DNA from: Flavobacterium chungbukense
Lineage (GTDB): Bacteria > Bacteroidota > Bacteroidia > Flavobacteriales > Flavobacteriaceae
Assembly: GCF_020805785.1 (NCBI RefSeq)
Contig: NZ_JAJGZV010000004.1
Span: 282,592 to 346,591 of the forward strand
DNA length: 64,000 nt
Direction: 5' to 3'
Shown one piece after another: positions 8,167-16,085 of the stretch. Position 1 is the first letter of the stretch. Every line of letters starts with the position of its first letter. Under the pieces are notes generated by a model. The model worked only from the letters and a program-made list of their open reading frames with translations. It searched no databases and was not told the origin of the DNA. The position numbers and the translations under genes are program-made.

Positions 8167-8198
8167 AAAAAGCTTCCTTACCTTTGGAAGCTTTTTTT
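8167..8198 (+). terminator. Terminator of the DUF1573 gene
   Basis: Stem AAAAGCTTCC/GGAAGCTTTT with an 8-nt loop and a T-run, shortly after the stop at 8143. Confidence 0.85.
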
Positions 8199-8218
8199 AT
8201 GACTTGAATTTAAAACAA

Positions 8219-8761
8219 ATGAGAAAACTCGAAAACAGTGAACTAGACCGCAAATCAATTGAAGATTTTAAGAAATCTGAAAAAACACCTCTAATATTAG
8301 TTTTAGACGATATTAGAAGTCTGCATAATATTGGTTCTGTTTTTAGAACTGCCGATGCGTTTCTGATTGAAAAAATAATCTTATGCGGAATTACTGCAAC
8401 TCCGCCAAATAAAGAAATTCACAAAACTGCTCTTGGCGCAACCGAAACGGTAACGTGGGAACATCATGAAAATGTTTTGGAAGTTATTGAAAACTTAAAA
8501 AAAGAGAATATTTTAACTATGGCTATTGAACAAGTTGAAAGTTCTATTTTTCTTCAGGATTTCGAAATTAAAAAAGATCAAAAATATGCTTTAGTTTTTG
8601 GAAATGAAGTTTTTGGAGTTTCTCAAGAAGCCGTTGCTATTTGCGATGGATGTATTGAAATTCCACAACTCGGAACTAAACATTCTCTTAATATTTCTGT
8701 AAGTGCCGGAATTGTAGTTTGGGATTTGTTTCAAAAAATAAACTGGCCAAATAACAATTAA
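8219..8761 (+). CDS. SpoU/TrmH-family RNA 2'-O-methyltransferase
   Basis: A 180-residue, SAM-dependent ribose 2'-O-methyltransferase with the deep trefoil-knot (SPOUT) fold. The three SpoU motifs are visible: motif 1 DDIRSLHNIGSVFRTADAF, motif 2 YALVFGNEVFGVS, and motif 3 CIEIPQLGTKHSLNISVSAG with N-V-S-A-G forming the knot. There is no N-terminal substrate-binding domain, as in minimal TrmH/TrmL-type enzymes, so the target (tRNA or rRNA) cannot be assigned. The ATG at 8219 is preferred over a TTG five codons upstream. It lies right after a terminator, with no obvious promoter, so it may depend on read-through. Confidence 0.9.
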   Translation: MRKLENSELDRKSIEDFKKSEKTPLILVLDDIRSLHNIGSVFRTADAFLIEKIILCGITATPPNKEIHKTALGATETVTWEHHENVLEVIENLKKENILTMAIEQVESSIFLQDFEIKKDQKYALVFGNEVFGVSQEAVAICDGCIEIPQLGTKHSLNISVSAGIVVWDLFQKINWPNNN

Positions 8762-8867
8762 AGAATATTTTCACATTATAAATGTGATTTTAACATATTT
8801 CTAACGCATTAAATGTTAGAAATATAAAAATATTTTTTTATTATTATAAAATTGATACTTTTATAAA

Positions 8868-11837
8868 ATGAAAAAATACATTTTCTTAAAAATATCAATT
8901 TTATTTATTTTACTGCTTTCCGGTTCTACCGGATTTGCACAATATACTTCCATTCCTGATCCTAACTTCGAACAAGCTTTGATTGATTTCGGGATTGACG
9001 TTGGTCCTAGAGATGGCCAGGTTTTAACATCAAGTGCTGTAAGCGTAATTAGTTTAAATATTTCCAACAGAGGAATTACAAACTTAAGTGGTATAGAAGA
9101 TTTTGTTTCTTTAAAAGAATTGTATTGTGTTCAAAACCCAATATTTACTTTAGATCTTTCCAAAAATATCGCTTTGACCAATTTGAGTTGCAGCCTAACT
9201 CAGTTGTCTAGTTTAGATCTTTCTAAAAATGTTGCTTTAAAAGAATTTGAATGTGAAAAGACCAATTTAACCAGTTTGGATCTTTCTAAAAATATTGCAC
9301 TTACAAAACTATATTGCGCTGAGAATAAATTAACGATTTTAGATTTATCTAAAAATACACTGCTAGATTTTGTTCAATGTAACAAAAACCAAATAACTAC
9401 CTTAGATGTTTCGACTTGTACTGTTTTAAATCATTTAAATTGTGGTGATAATCTAATAACGAGTCTTAACTTAAGTTCTAGTGCGATTTTAACCAATTTA
9501 GAATGTAGTAATAATAAATTATCAAGCTTAGATGTTACAAACAATCCTGCTTTAATTAATATTTATTGTAGCCACAACCAAATAACTGCATTAGATTTCT
9601 CCAAAAACATAGCTATTGAACGTTTATTAATAGATGACAACCAGCTTACTAAATTGGATTTAAGAAACGGTAAAAACACTTTGCTTTCTATTGGTAATTT
9701 TAAAATAAATAGTTCCCTCACCTGCATAGATGTTGATAACGAGATTTATTCGATGACAAATTGGTCAACTTATAAAGATGGAAGCGCTTTTTATTCTAAC
9801 GATTGCAGCAAAGTTATTTACAGCATACCAGAATTAAACGCAACAGGAGACCAAACTTACTGTCCAGGTTCTGAAATAAAGATAGTAGAAACATTTTCAA
9901 TTGCGCACGATCCAAACGAAACAGGAACAACAGCTGGTTATGTTCAAATTTCTTCTGGTTATTCTAGCGGAGATCAGCTTCTGCTTTCAAATTCAACTGC
10001 GTATCCAACAATCGTAACGCAATGGGATGATGTAGCTGGAAAACTAACAATTACCAAATCAAACGGAAGCGAGATTTTATACTCTGATTTAGAATCGATT
10101 ATAAAAGACATTGTATTTTCAAATCCTTCTGCAACAATATCTGGCACAAAAACTTTTTCAATAACAATTGGAAAAGCTAATTTTTTGGCCTCTACAGGTC
10201 ACTTTTACATGTACATTCCTATCGCTGGCATTAGATGGTCTACTGCAAAAGCAGAAGCAGAAACTCTTGTATATTATGGACTTAAAGGATATTTGGCCAC
10301 AATTTTATCTGCGGACGAAGCAAAATTAGTTGGAGAACAAGCTTCTGGAACTGGATGGATTGGCGGAAGTGATGCCGAAACTGAAGGTGTTTGGAAATGG
10401 GTTACAGGTCCTGAAGCTGGAACTATTTTTTGGAATGGAAATGCAAATGGTTCAACTCCCAATTTTGCCTTTTGGAATACTGGAGAGCCAAATCAGAGAG
10501 GCGATGAAGATTATGCCCATATTACACAACCAGGAGTTGGAATTAAAGGCTCTTGGAACGACATCTCAAACACAGGAGATCCTACTGGTAATTACCAGCC
10601 AAAAGGCTACGTTGTTGAGTTTGGAGGAATGCCTGGCGAAGCTCCGGTAAAAATTGCCGCGAGCACCAAAATCACAATTCCAGTTGCAACGCCTGCTGCA
10701 AATCCGAGTCCGCTTTGTGATTTTGGAAGCTTTAATTTTAGCGCAACTGCGACTGCTGGAGCAACAATTAGTTGGTATGACGCCGCAACTGGAGGAAATT
10801 TATTAGGAACTGGAAATACTTATACAACTCCAACAATAAACACAACAACAACTTATTATGTAGATGCTGGCTGCGAAGTAAATCGTAAACCTGTTATTGC
10901 TACTATAAATCAAACTCCAAATAACCCAACTGCTACTAACACAACCGTTTCTAGATGCGGTGCAGGAACGGTAACTCTTGAAGCTTTATCAAATATTGGA
11001 ACAATCAATTGGTTTACTGCTTCAACTGGAGGAACAAGTATCTTTACAGGAAGCAATTTCATAACTCCTTCTATTTCTTCCAATACAACTTATTATGCCG
11101 AAGCTTCGAGCAATGGATGTATAAATCCTAATAGAACCGCTATCGACATTATTATTTATGCACCGCCAGTTGTTACCGACGAAACTTTGACTTTATGCCA
11201 ATTTGAAACCATAACTCTTGATGCTGGAATTTCTGGAATGAATTATTTATGGTCTAACGGAACGACAACTCAAACTACTACCGTAAATACAGGAGGAACT
11301 TATACCGTTGATGTAACAAGCCCAGCACCAGAAAATTGTACAAGCAAAAAAACAATCGTTGTTGAAGAACACAAAATTCCGCAAATAGACCGTGTAAATG
11401 TAGAAGGAACAAGAGCCATTATTTTCCCTGTTAAAGCAGAAGATTATTTTGAATATTCGGTAGACGGAATTAATTATCAAGCTTCTAACATTTTCTACGA
11501 TGTTCCTGCTGGATTACATACTGCATATATACGAGAAAAAAGCGGTTGCGGCGAACACACCAAACAATTTGTAGTACTTGTTTTCCCTCCTTTCTTTACT
11601 CCAAACAATGATACTTATAATGATGTTTGGGAAGTAACCGGAATGGAAAATTATCCGCAAGCACAAGTAACCATTTATGATCGATATGGAAAGCTGGTAG
11701 CGCAATTAAGTAAATCTAAAATGACCTGGGACGGTACTTTTAACCAAACTCCTCTTCCTTCTTCAGATTATTGGTATGCTTTAAAAATAGATGATACAAT
11801 GCCAATTTTAAAAGGGCATTTTACTTTGAAAAGATAG
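8868..11837 (+). CDS. T9SS-secreted multidomain adhesin-like protein (LRR, C-type lectin, Ig-like, type B sorting domain)
   Basis: A 989-residue exported protein with a 25-residue signal peptide ending GFAQ. Residues about 65-270 hold ten or so leucine-rich repeats of 21 residues (LTSLDLSKNIALTKLYCAENK type). Residues about 444-597 form a C-type-lectin-like domain with both classical calcium/sugar motifs, E543-P-N and W563-N-D, and a WIGGSD core. Two Ig_7-like modules (about 613-770, each with W-Y/F-T/D-A-x-T-G-G and TTYY) and a third Ig-like module follow. Residues 907-989 (FTPNNDTYNDVWEV... VTIYDRYGKLV... WDGTFNQTPLPSSDYWYAL) are the gliding-motility-associated type B T9SS sorting domain. 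It probably ends up on the cell surface or is released, binding glycans; the ligand is unknown. Single gene. Confidence 0.93.
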   Translation: MKKYIFLKISILFILLLSGSTGFAQYTSIPDPNFEQALIDFGIDVGPRDGQVLTSSAVSVISLNISNRGITNLSGIEDFVSLKELYCVQNPIFTLDLSKNIALTNLSCSLTQLSSLDLSKNVALKEFECEKTNLTSLDLSKNIALTKLYCAENKLTILDLSKNTLLDFVQCNKNQITTLDVSTCTVLNHLNCGDNLITSLNLSSSAILTNLECSNNKLSSLDVTNNPALINIYCSHNQITALDFSKNIAIERLLIDDNQLTKLDLRNGKNTLLSIGNFKINSSLTCIDVDNEIYSMTNWSTYKDGSAFYSNDCSKVIYSIPELNATGDQTYCPGSEIKIVETFSIAHDPNETGTTAGYVQISSGYSSGDQLLLSNSTAYPTIVTQWDDVAGKLTITKSNGSEILYSDLESIIKDIVFSNPSATISGTKTFSITIGKANFLASTGHFYMYIPIAGIRWSTAKAEAETLVYYGLKGYLATILSADEAKLVGEQASGTGWIGGSDAETEGVWKWVTGPEAGTIFWNGNANGSTPNFAFWNTGEPNQRGDEDYAHITQPGVGIKGSWNDISNTGDPTGNYQPKGYVVEFGGMPGEAPVKIAASTKITIPVATPAANPSPLCDFGSFNFSATATAGATISWYDAATGGNLLGTGNTYTTPTINTTTTYYVDAGCEVNRKPVIATINQTPNNPTATNTTVSRCGAGTVTLEALSNIGTINWFTASTGGTSIFTGSNFITPSISSNTTYYAEASSNGCINPNRTAIDIIIYAPPVVTDETLTLCQFETITLDAGISGMNYLWSNGTTTQTTTVNTGGTYTVDVTSPAPENCTSKKTIVVEEHKIPQIDRVNVEGTRAIIFPVKAEDYFEYSVDGINYQASNIFYDVPAGLHTAYIREKSGCGEHTKQFVVLVFPPFFTPNNDTYNDVWEVTGMENYPQAQVTIYDRYGKLVAQLSKSKMTWDGTFNQTPLPSSDYWYALKIDDTMPILKGHFTLKR

Positions 11838-11857
11838 TTTTTAATGAGAGAATATAT

Positions 11858-11929
11858 CAATTTGATAATTAGATAATTTTAAAAAATGCAAAAATAATTA
11901 TCAAATTTTCTAATTTTCTAATTGACACA
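11858..11929. repeat. Intergenic AATTAGATAATT-type repeat
   Basis: The region between convergent genes contains ATAATTAGATAATT and repeated TTTTCTAATT units, the same type as at 35413-35520. It may also form terminator-like hairpins (AATAATTATC region), but no clear stem with a T-run is seen. Confidence 0.45.
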
Positions 11930-13063
11930 TTAGCGTAGCTTTTTCTTGATTTCGTTTAAAATAAAAATATAGTCTTCGTGTCTTTTTACAAAATCACGAT
12001 CAGAAACATCCACAATCAAAACATTCAAATCTGTTTGCGATTTTATGTATTCTAAATAACCATTATTGATTTTTTCTAAATAAGAAGCCTTTATATTTTG
12101 TTCGTAAGCACGCCCGCGTTTTTTGATGTTTTGCAAAAGGCGTTCGGTATTCTGATACAGATAAACATATAGATCTGGTTTTGGCATTTCTTTGTAAATA
12201 ATATCGAATAAATTTCTATAAAGACGATATTCATCTTCCTGCAACGTAATTTTCGCAAAAATCAATGACTTGAAAATATGATAATCGGCTACAATAAAAT
12301 CTTTAAACAAATCAAATTGCGCCAAATCATCTGATAATTGCTGGTAACGGTCGGCCAGAAAAGACATTTCTAAAGGAAAAGCATATCGGTTTTGATCCTT
12401 ATAAAATTTAGGCAAAAACGGATTATCAGCAAATCTTTCTAAAACTGTTTTTCCGTTAAAATCTTCTGCTATCTTATGAACTAAAGTAGTTTTTCCAGCA
12501 CCAATATTGCCTTCAAAAGCAACATAATTAAATTGGTTTAACGAAATTTCATCAAGCGGGCTTTTCAAATCTTGCACTACTGTACAAACACTGTCATCTG
12601 GTGTAGTAGCAATTAATTCAGAAATTGTTTTTTGAAGGATTGGATGTTTCCAATTTAATTTCAAATCCTGTATCGGAAGTAATACAAAATTTCTGTTCTG
12701 CATTAAAGGATGCGGAACCTGAAGTTTTTCTGAATCAATAATTTCATCATCAAAAACAATCAAATCAACATCTATAATTCTAGATTGATAACCTTCTTGA
12801 TTCGAACGGATTCTTCCTAGCTCCTTTTCAACTTTTAAAATCTGATTTAAAATCTTTTGTGCAGATGAATTCGTGTATAAAAGAAGTGCACAATTATAAA
12901 AAGCATCACTTTCAAAACCCCATGCAGGAGTTTCATAAAGTTTTGAAACTTTGATAACAGACCCAACTTTTTGATGGATTAAATCAATACAATTTTGGAT
13001 ATTTTCTAGTCTGCTGCCTTGGTTGCTGCCTATCGATAAAACGACTTGATGCTGTAATTTCAT
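11930..13063 (-). CDS. folK: Bifunctional HPPK (FolK) / deoxynucleoside kinase fusion
   Basis: A 377-residue fusion. Residues 1 to about 155 are 6-hydroxymethyl-7,8-dihydropterin pyrophosphokinase: VVLSIGSNQGSRLENI, the substrate segment ETPAWGFESDAFYNCA, and RIIDVDLIVFDDE plus PHPLMQNRNFVL. This adds pyrophosphate in folate synthesis. Residues about 178-377 are a deoxynucleoside kinase of the dCK/dGK type, with Walker A G185-NIGAGK191-T, catalytic ERFADNPFLPKFY, and the DRY/ERL-R motifs (FLADRYQQL, KKRGRAYEQ). The fusion is frequent in Bacteroidota. No frameshift is visible in the linker. It is divergent from sppA. The symbol covers only the first domain. Confidence 0.94.
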   Translation of the reverse strand: MKLQHQVVLSIGSNQGSRLENIQNCIDLIHQKVGSVIKVSKLYETPAWGFESDAFYNCALLLYTNSSAQKILNQILKVEKELGRIRSNQEGYQSRIIDVDLIVFDDEIIDSEKLQVPHPLMQNRNFVLLPIQDLKLNWKHPILQKTISELIATTPDDSVCTVVQDLKSPLDEISLNQFNYVAFEGNIGAGKTTLVHKIAEDFNGKTVLERFADNPFLPKFYKDQNRYAFPLEMSFLADRYQQLSDDLAQFDLFKDFIVADYHIFKSLIFAKITLQEDEYRLYRNLFDIIYKEMPKPDLYVYLYQNTERLLQNIKKRGRAYEQNIKASYLEKINNGYLEYIKSQTDLNVLIVDVSDRDFVKRHEDYIFILNEIKKKLR

Positions 13064-13104
13064 AATTAATGCAAATTAACTAAAACTATTTTAGAATTAA
13101 CCAA

Positions 13105-13112
13105 TATATTTG
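13105..13112 (+). promoter_or_regulatory. Possible -7 element (TATATTTG) for sppA
   Basis: TAnnTTTG match about 90 nt before the sppA ATG. No TTG at the usual distance and the region is AT-rich, so this is tentative. Confidence 0.35.
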
Positions 13113-13201
13113 TGAAACGACATCTGGATTTAATCATAAATTTTAGATTTCTAATTTGTAACACTTTGCACTTTTTTGCTACTTATTAAAAAAATATACA
13201 C

Positions 13202-14959
13202 ATGAAGTTTTTAGGAAATGTACTTGCCACCGTTATTGGTATTTTTGTATTTATGATGCTCTTCTTTTTTGGAGTAATTTTTATTGGCGCTCTTTTTGGC
13301 AGTGACAATACCGTTTCTGTTAAATCTGATTCGGTTATCGAATTGAATTTAAAAGAAATCAAAAATGATTACGCAGGAAAATATAAAGATCCTTGGGTAA
13401 GTGTCTTCTCAGACAAAAAAGGAATTGGTTTAACCGACGTAATCAATGCTATTGATGCTGCAAAAACTGATGACAACATCAAAGGAATTTCTATTTTAAA
13501 TGACGAATCTTCACTAGGTCTTGCACAATATAAAGACTTAAGAAATGCTCTTGAAAGATTTAAAAAATCGGGAAAATTTGTTTGGGCTTATGCGAATACG
13601 TATTCTCAGAAAGAATATTATTTAAATTCTGTTGCTAATACAGTCTACATCAATCCAGCGGGAGATTTAGACTTTAAAGGTCTTTCTTCTGAAGTAATGT
13701 TTTTCAAAGATTTTCAGGATAAATCGGGTATTCATATGGAAGTCATTCGCCACGGAAAATACAAAAGTGCGGTTGAACCTTTCTTAGAAAACAAAATGAG
13801 TGATGCCAATAGAGAACAAATGACCGCGCTATTAAACTCTATCTGGACAACTGTTTCAACTGATATTTCAAAAAGTAGAAATATTCCGTTACCGAAATTA
13901 AACGAAATCGCAAACGGTCTTTTAGCTAGAACGCCCGAAATGGCAAAACAACAACATTTAGTTGATGTTGTTGCTTACGAAGATGTTTACCACAATGCTA
14001 TTAAAAAAGCGTTGAAAGTAAAAGGAGACGAAGATTACAACAAAATTTCAATTTCAGATTACACTCAAAACAACGTTACCACTGCTTTAGCTAATACCGC
14101 AACAGATGAGATTGCAATTATTTACGCACAAGGCGAAATTGGCAGCGGTGAAGGTGATGTAAATACTATTGGTGAAGGTTCTATGCGTCGTTCTTTGCAA
14201 GAAGCTAGAAAGAATGACGATGTTAAAGCAATTGTTCTAAGAATTGACAGTCCAGGAGGAAGTGCTCTAACTTCTGATTTAATCTGGAGAGAAATTGAAA
14301 TTACTAAAAAAGTAAAACCAGTTGTGGTTTCTATGGGAAATTATGCGGCTTCTGGAGGTTATTATATTGCTTGTAATGCCAATACAATTTTTGCCGAAAA
14401 CAACACAATTACAGGTTCTATTGGAGTTTTCGGAATGCTTCCGAACTTTAGTCCGCTTGCGAATAGATTAGGAATCAATTCTGAACAAGTTAAAACTCAT
14501 GAGAATTCATCAAATTACAGTCCGTTTGTGCCTGTTGACGAAAAATTTAAAGCTTTTACTTTAGAAGGAGTTGAGAAAATATACAACACTTTTGTTACGC
14601 ATGTAGCGGAAGGCAGAAAAATGACTTTCGAACAAGTTGACGCAATTGCTCAAGGTAGAGTTTGGTCTGGAACAGAAGCTAAAAAATTAGGATTAGTGGA
14701 CAAAATTGGCGGATTGAATGATGCCATTGCAGAAGCAGCCCGAATTGCCAAAATAAAAACATATAGCACTCAAAATTATCCTGAATACGAAAAGACTTTT
14801 AATGACTTAATTTCAGGTTTACCTTTTGCAAAATCTAAAGAAGCTTTCTTAAAAGAAGAAATTGGAGAAGAAAACTATCTTCTTATTGAGCAAGTAAAGA
14901 AATTTCAAAAACAAAAAGGCGTTCAAGCAATTATGCCTTACGGAATCAACATTTACTAA
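13202..14959 (+). CDS. sppA: Signal peptide peptidase SppA, 67K type
   Basis: An inner-membrane serine protease that degrades cleaved signal peptides. The 585-residue protein has the long two-domain architecture: an N-terminal membrane anchor (about residues 5-30) followed by tandem S49 domains. The catalytic dyad is split between domains as in E. coli SppA: K188 in GKYKSAVEPF and S384 in YAASGGYYIAC. The IDSPGGSALTSD segment lies in the second domain. It is followed 12 nt later by an alpha/beta hydrolase gene on the same strand, likely cotranscribed. Confidence 0.95.
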   Translation: MKFLGNVLATVIGIFVFMMLFFFGVIFIGALFGSDNTVSVKSDSVIELNLKEIKNDYAGKYKDPWVSVFSDKKGIGLTDVINAIDAAKTDDNIKGISILNDESSLGLAQYKDLRNALERFKKSGKFVWAYANTYSQKEYYLNSVANTVYINPAGDLDFKGLSSEVMFFKDFQDKSGIHMEVIRHGKYKSAVEPFLENKMSDANREQMTALLNSIWTTVSTDISKSRNIPLPKLNEIANGLLARTPEMAKQQHLVDVVAYEDVYHNAIKKALKVKGDEDYNKISISDYTQNNVTTALANTATDEIAIIYAQGEIGSGEGDVNTIGEGSMRRSLQEARKNDDVKAIVLRIDSPGGSALTSDLIWREIEITKKVKPVVVSMGNYAASGGYYIACNANTIFAENNTITGSIGVFGMLPNFSPLANRLGINSEQVKTHENSSNYSPFVPVDEKFKAFTLEGVEKIYNTFVTHVAEGRKMTFEQVDAIAQGRVWSGTEAKKLGLVDKIGGLNDAIAEAARIAKIKTYSTQNYPEYEKTFNDLISGLPFAKSKEAFLKEEIGEENYLLIEQVKKFQKQKGVQAIMPYGINIY

Positions 14960-14971
14960 TTAGATGAAGAA

Positions 14972-15919
14972 ATGAACAAAATAATTCTTTTTTTAACGGT
15001 TTTGTTTTTGAGTGTTTTAAATGCTCAAACCAAAAAAGAAATTACTTTTAAGGAAAGTCCGGCGATACTTAAAATCAACAACGACCAAATTTACGGAACG
15101 TTGACTACGCCAGATTTAACCAAGAAAGTTCCAGTTGCGTTGATTATTGCGGGTTCTGGACCAACAGACAGAAACGGAAATAATCCGATGATGAAAAACA
15201 ATTCATTGAAAATGTTAGCAGAGGCGCTGGCAAAAGACGGAATTGCATCTTTACGATATGATAAAAGAGCCATCGGAGAAAGTAAAGCTGCTGGAGGTTC
15301 AGAGAGCAGTTTGGTTTTTGAAAATTATATTCAAGACGCAAAAAGCTGGATAAACTATTTAAAACAAGATAAACGTTTTTCTAAAATCATTATCATTGGT
15401 CATAGCGAAGGTTCCTTAATCGGAATGGTTGCCAGTACAAAGGCAGATAAGTTTGTTTCAATTGCAGGCGCTGGAGAACCAGCAGATCAAATTATAAAAA
15501 CACAGATTGCTGCAAAAAAAATGAAACAATTGGACGACATGACTTTTCCAATTATTGATAGTTTAAAAAATGGATTTCAGGTTAAAAAGGTAGACCCAAT
15601 GTTAAATGCACTTTTCAGACCAAGTGTTCAACCCTATTTAATTTCGTGGTTCAAATACAATCCGCAAACGGAAATAAGCAAACTGACAATTCCGGTTTTA
15701 ATTTTACAAGGAAACAATGATTTGCAAATTGCAGTTAAGGATGCCGAAAATTTATCTAAAGCCAATAAAAGTGCTGAAATGGCGATTATTGACAAAATGA
15801 ATCACATGATGAAAATCATTGATGGTGATCAAAATGCAAATATGGCAAGCTATAACAACGAAACACTTCCGTTATCGGAAACACTCGTCGAGAAAATTGT
15901 TTCATTTATTCAGAAATAA
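14972..15919 (+). CDS. Exported alpha/beta hydrolase (esterase/peptidase-like)
   Basis: A 315-residue protein with a signal peptide (MNKIILFLTVLFLSVLNAQ) and an alpha/beta-hydrolase fold. The oxyanion region is VALIIAGSGPTDRNGN, and the nucleophile elbow is IIGHS145-EG. The probable acid is the Asp in LQGNNDLQIA, and the probable base the His in KMNHMMK. The RYDKRAIGES segment is typical of Bacteroidota secreted hydrolases of the serine aminopeptidase-like group. Substrate unknown. It lies 12 nt after sppA and has its own terminator, so it ends the sppA operon. Confidence 0.88.
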   Translation: MNKIILFLTVLFLSVLNAQTKKEITFKESPAILKINNDQIYGTLTTPDLTKKVPVALIIAGSGPTDRNGNNPMMKNNSLKMLAEALAKDGIASLRYDKRAIGESKAAGGSESSLVFENYIQDAKSWINYLKQDKRFSKIIIIGHSEGSLIGMVASTKADKFVSIAGAGEPADQIIKTQIAAKKMKQLDDMTFPIIDSLKNGFQVKKVDPMLNALFRPSVQPYLISWFKYNPQTEISKLTIPVLILQGNNDLQIAVKDAENLSKANKSAEMAIIDKMNHMMKIIDGDQNANMASYNNETLPLSETLVEKIVSFIQK

Positions 15920-15937
15920 TTAAAATAAACAAGATCT

Positions 15938-15972
15938 AAAATCCGTTTGAAGTAGTTTCGAACGGATTTTTT
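15938..15972 (+). terminator. Terminator of the sppA-hydrolase operon
   Basis: Stem AAAATCCGTT/AACGGATTTT with a 13-nt loop and a T-run. Confidence 0.8.
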
Positions 15973-16019
15973 ATTTAATAAAACATAGAGTTATTCTTAC
16001 AATTTAAGAAAACTTTATC

Positions 16020-16049
16020 TTGAGACTCTTGTAAAAAAAACTATTTTTG
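16020..16049 (+). promoter_or_regulatory. Promoter of the AsmA-like gene
   Basis: TTG (16020-16022), a 19-nt spacer and TATTTTTG (16042-16049), 37 nt before the ATG: full consensus. Confidence 0.7.
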
Positions 16050-16085
16050 CAAGGTCGATTTTAAGAAACCCTCAAATCTAATTAT

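Noticed and set aside
9140..9620. Regular DNA repeats as a possible CRISPR or satellite array
   Set aside because: They encode 21-residue leucine-rich repeats in a single frame and vary in every unit.
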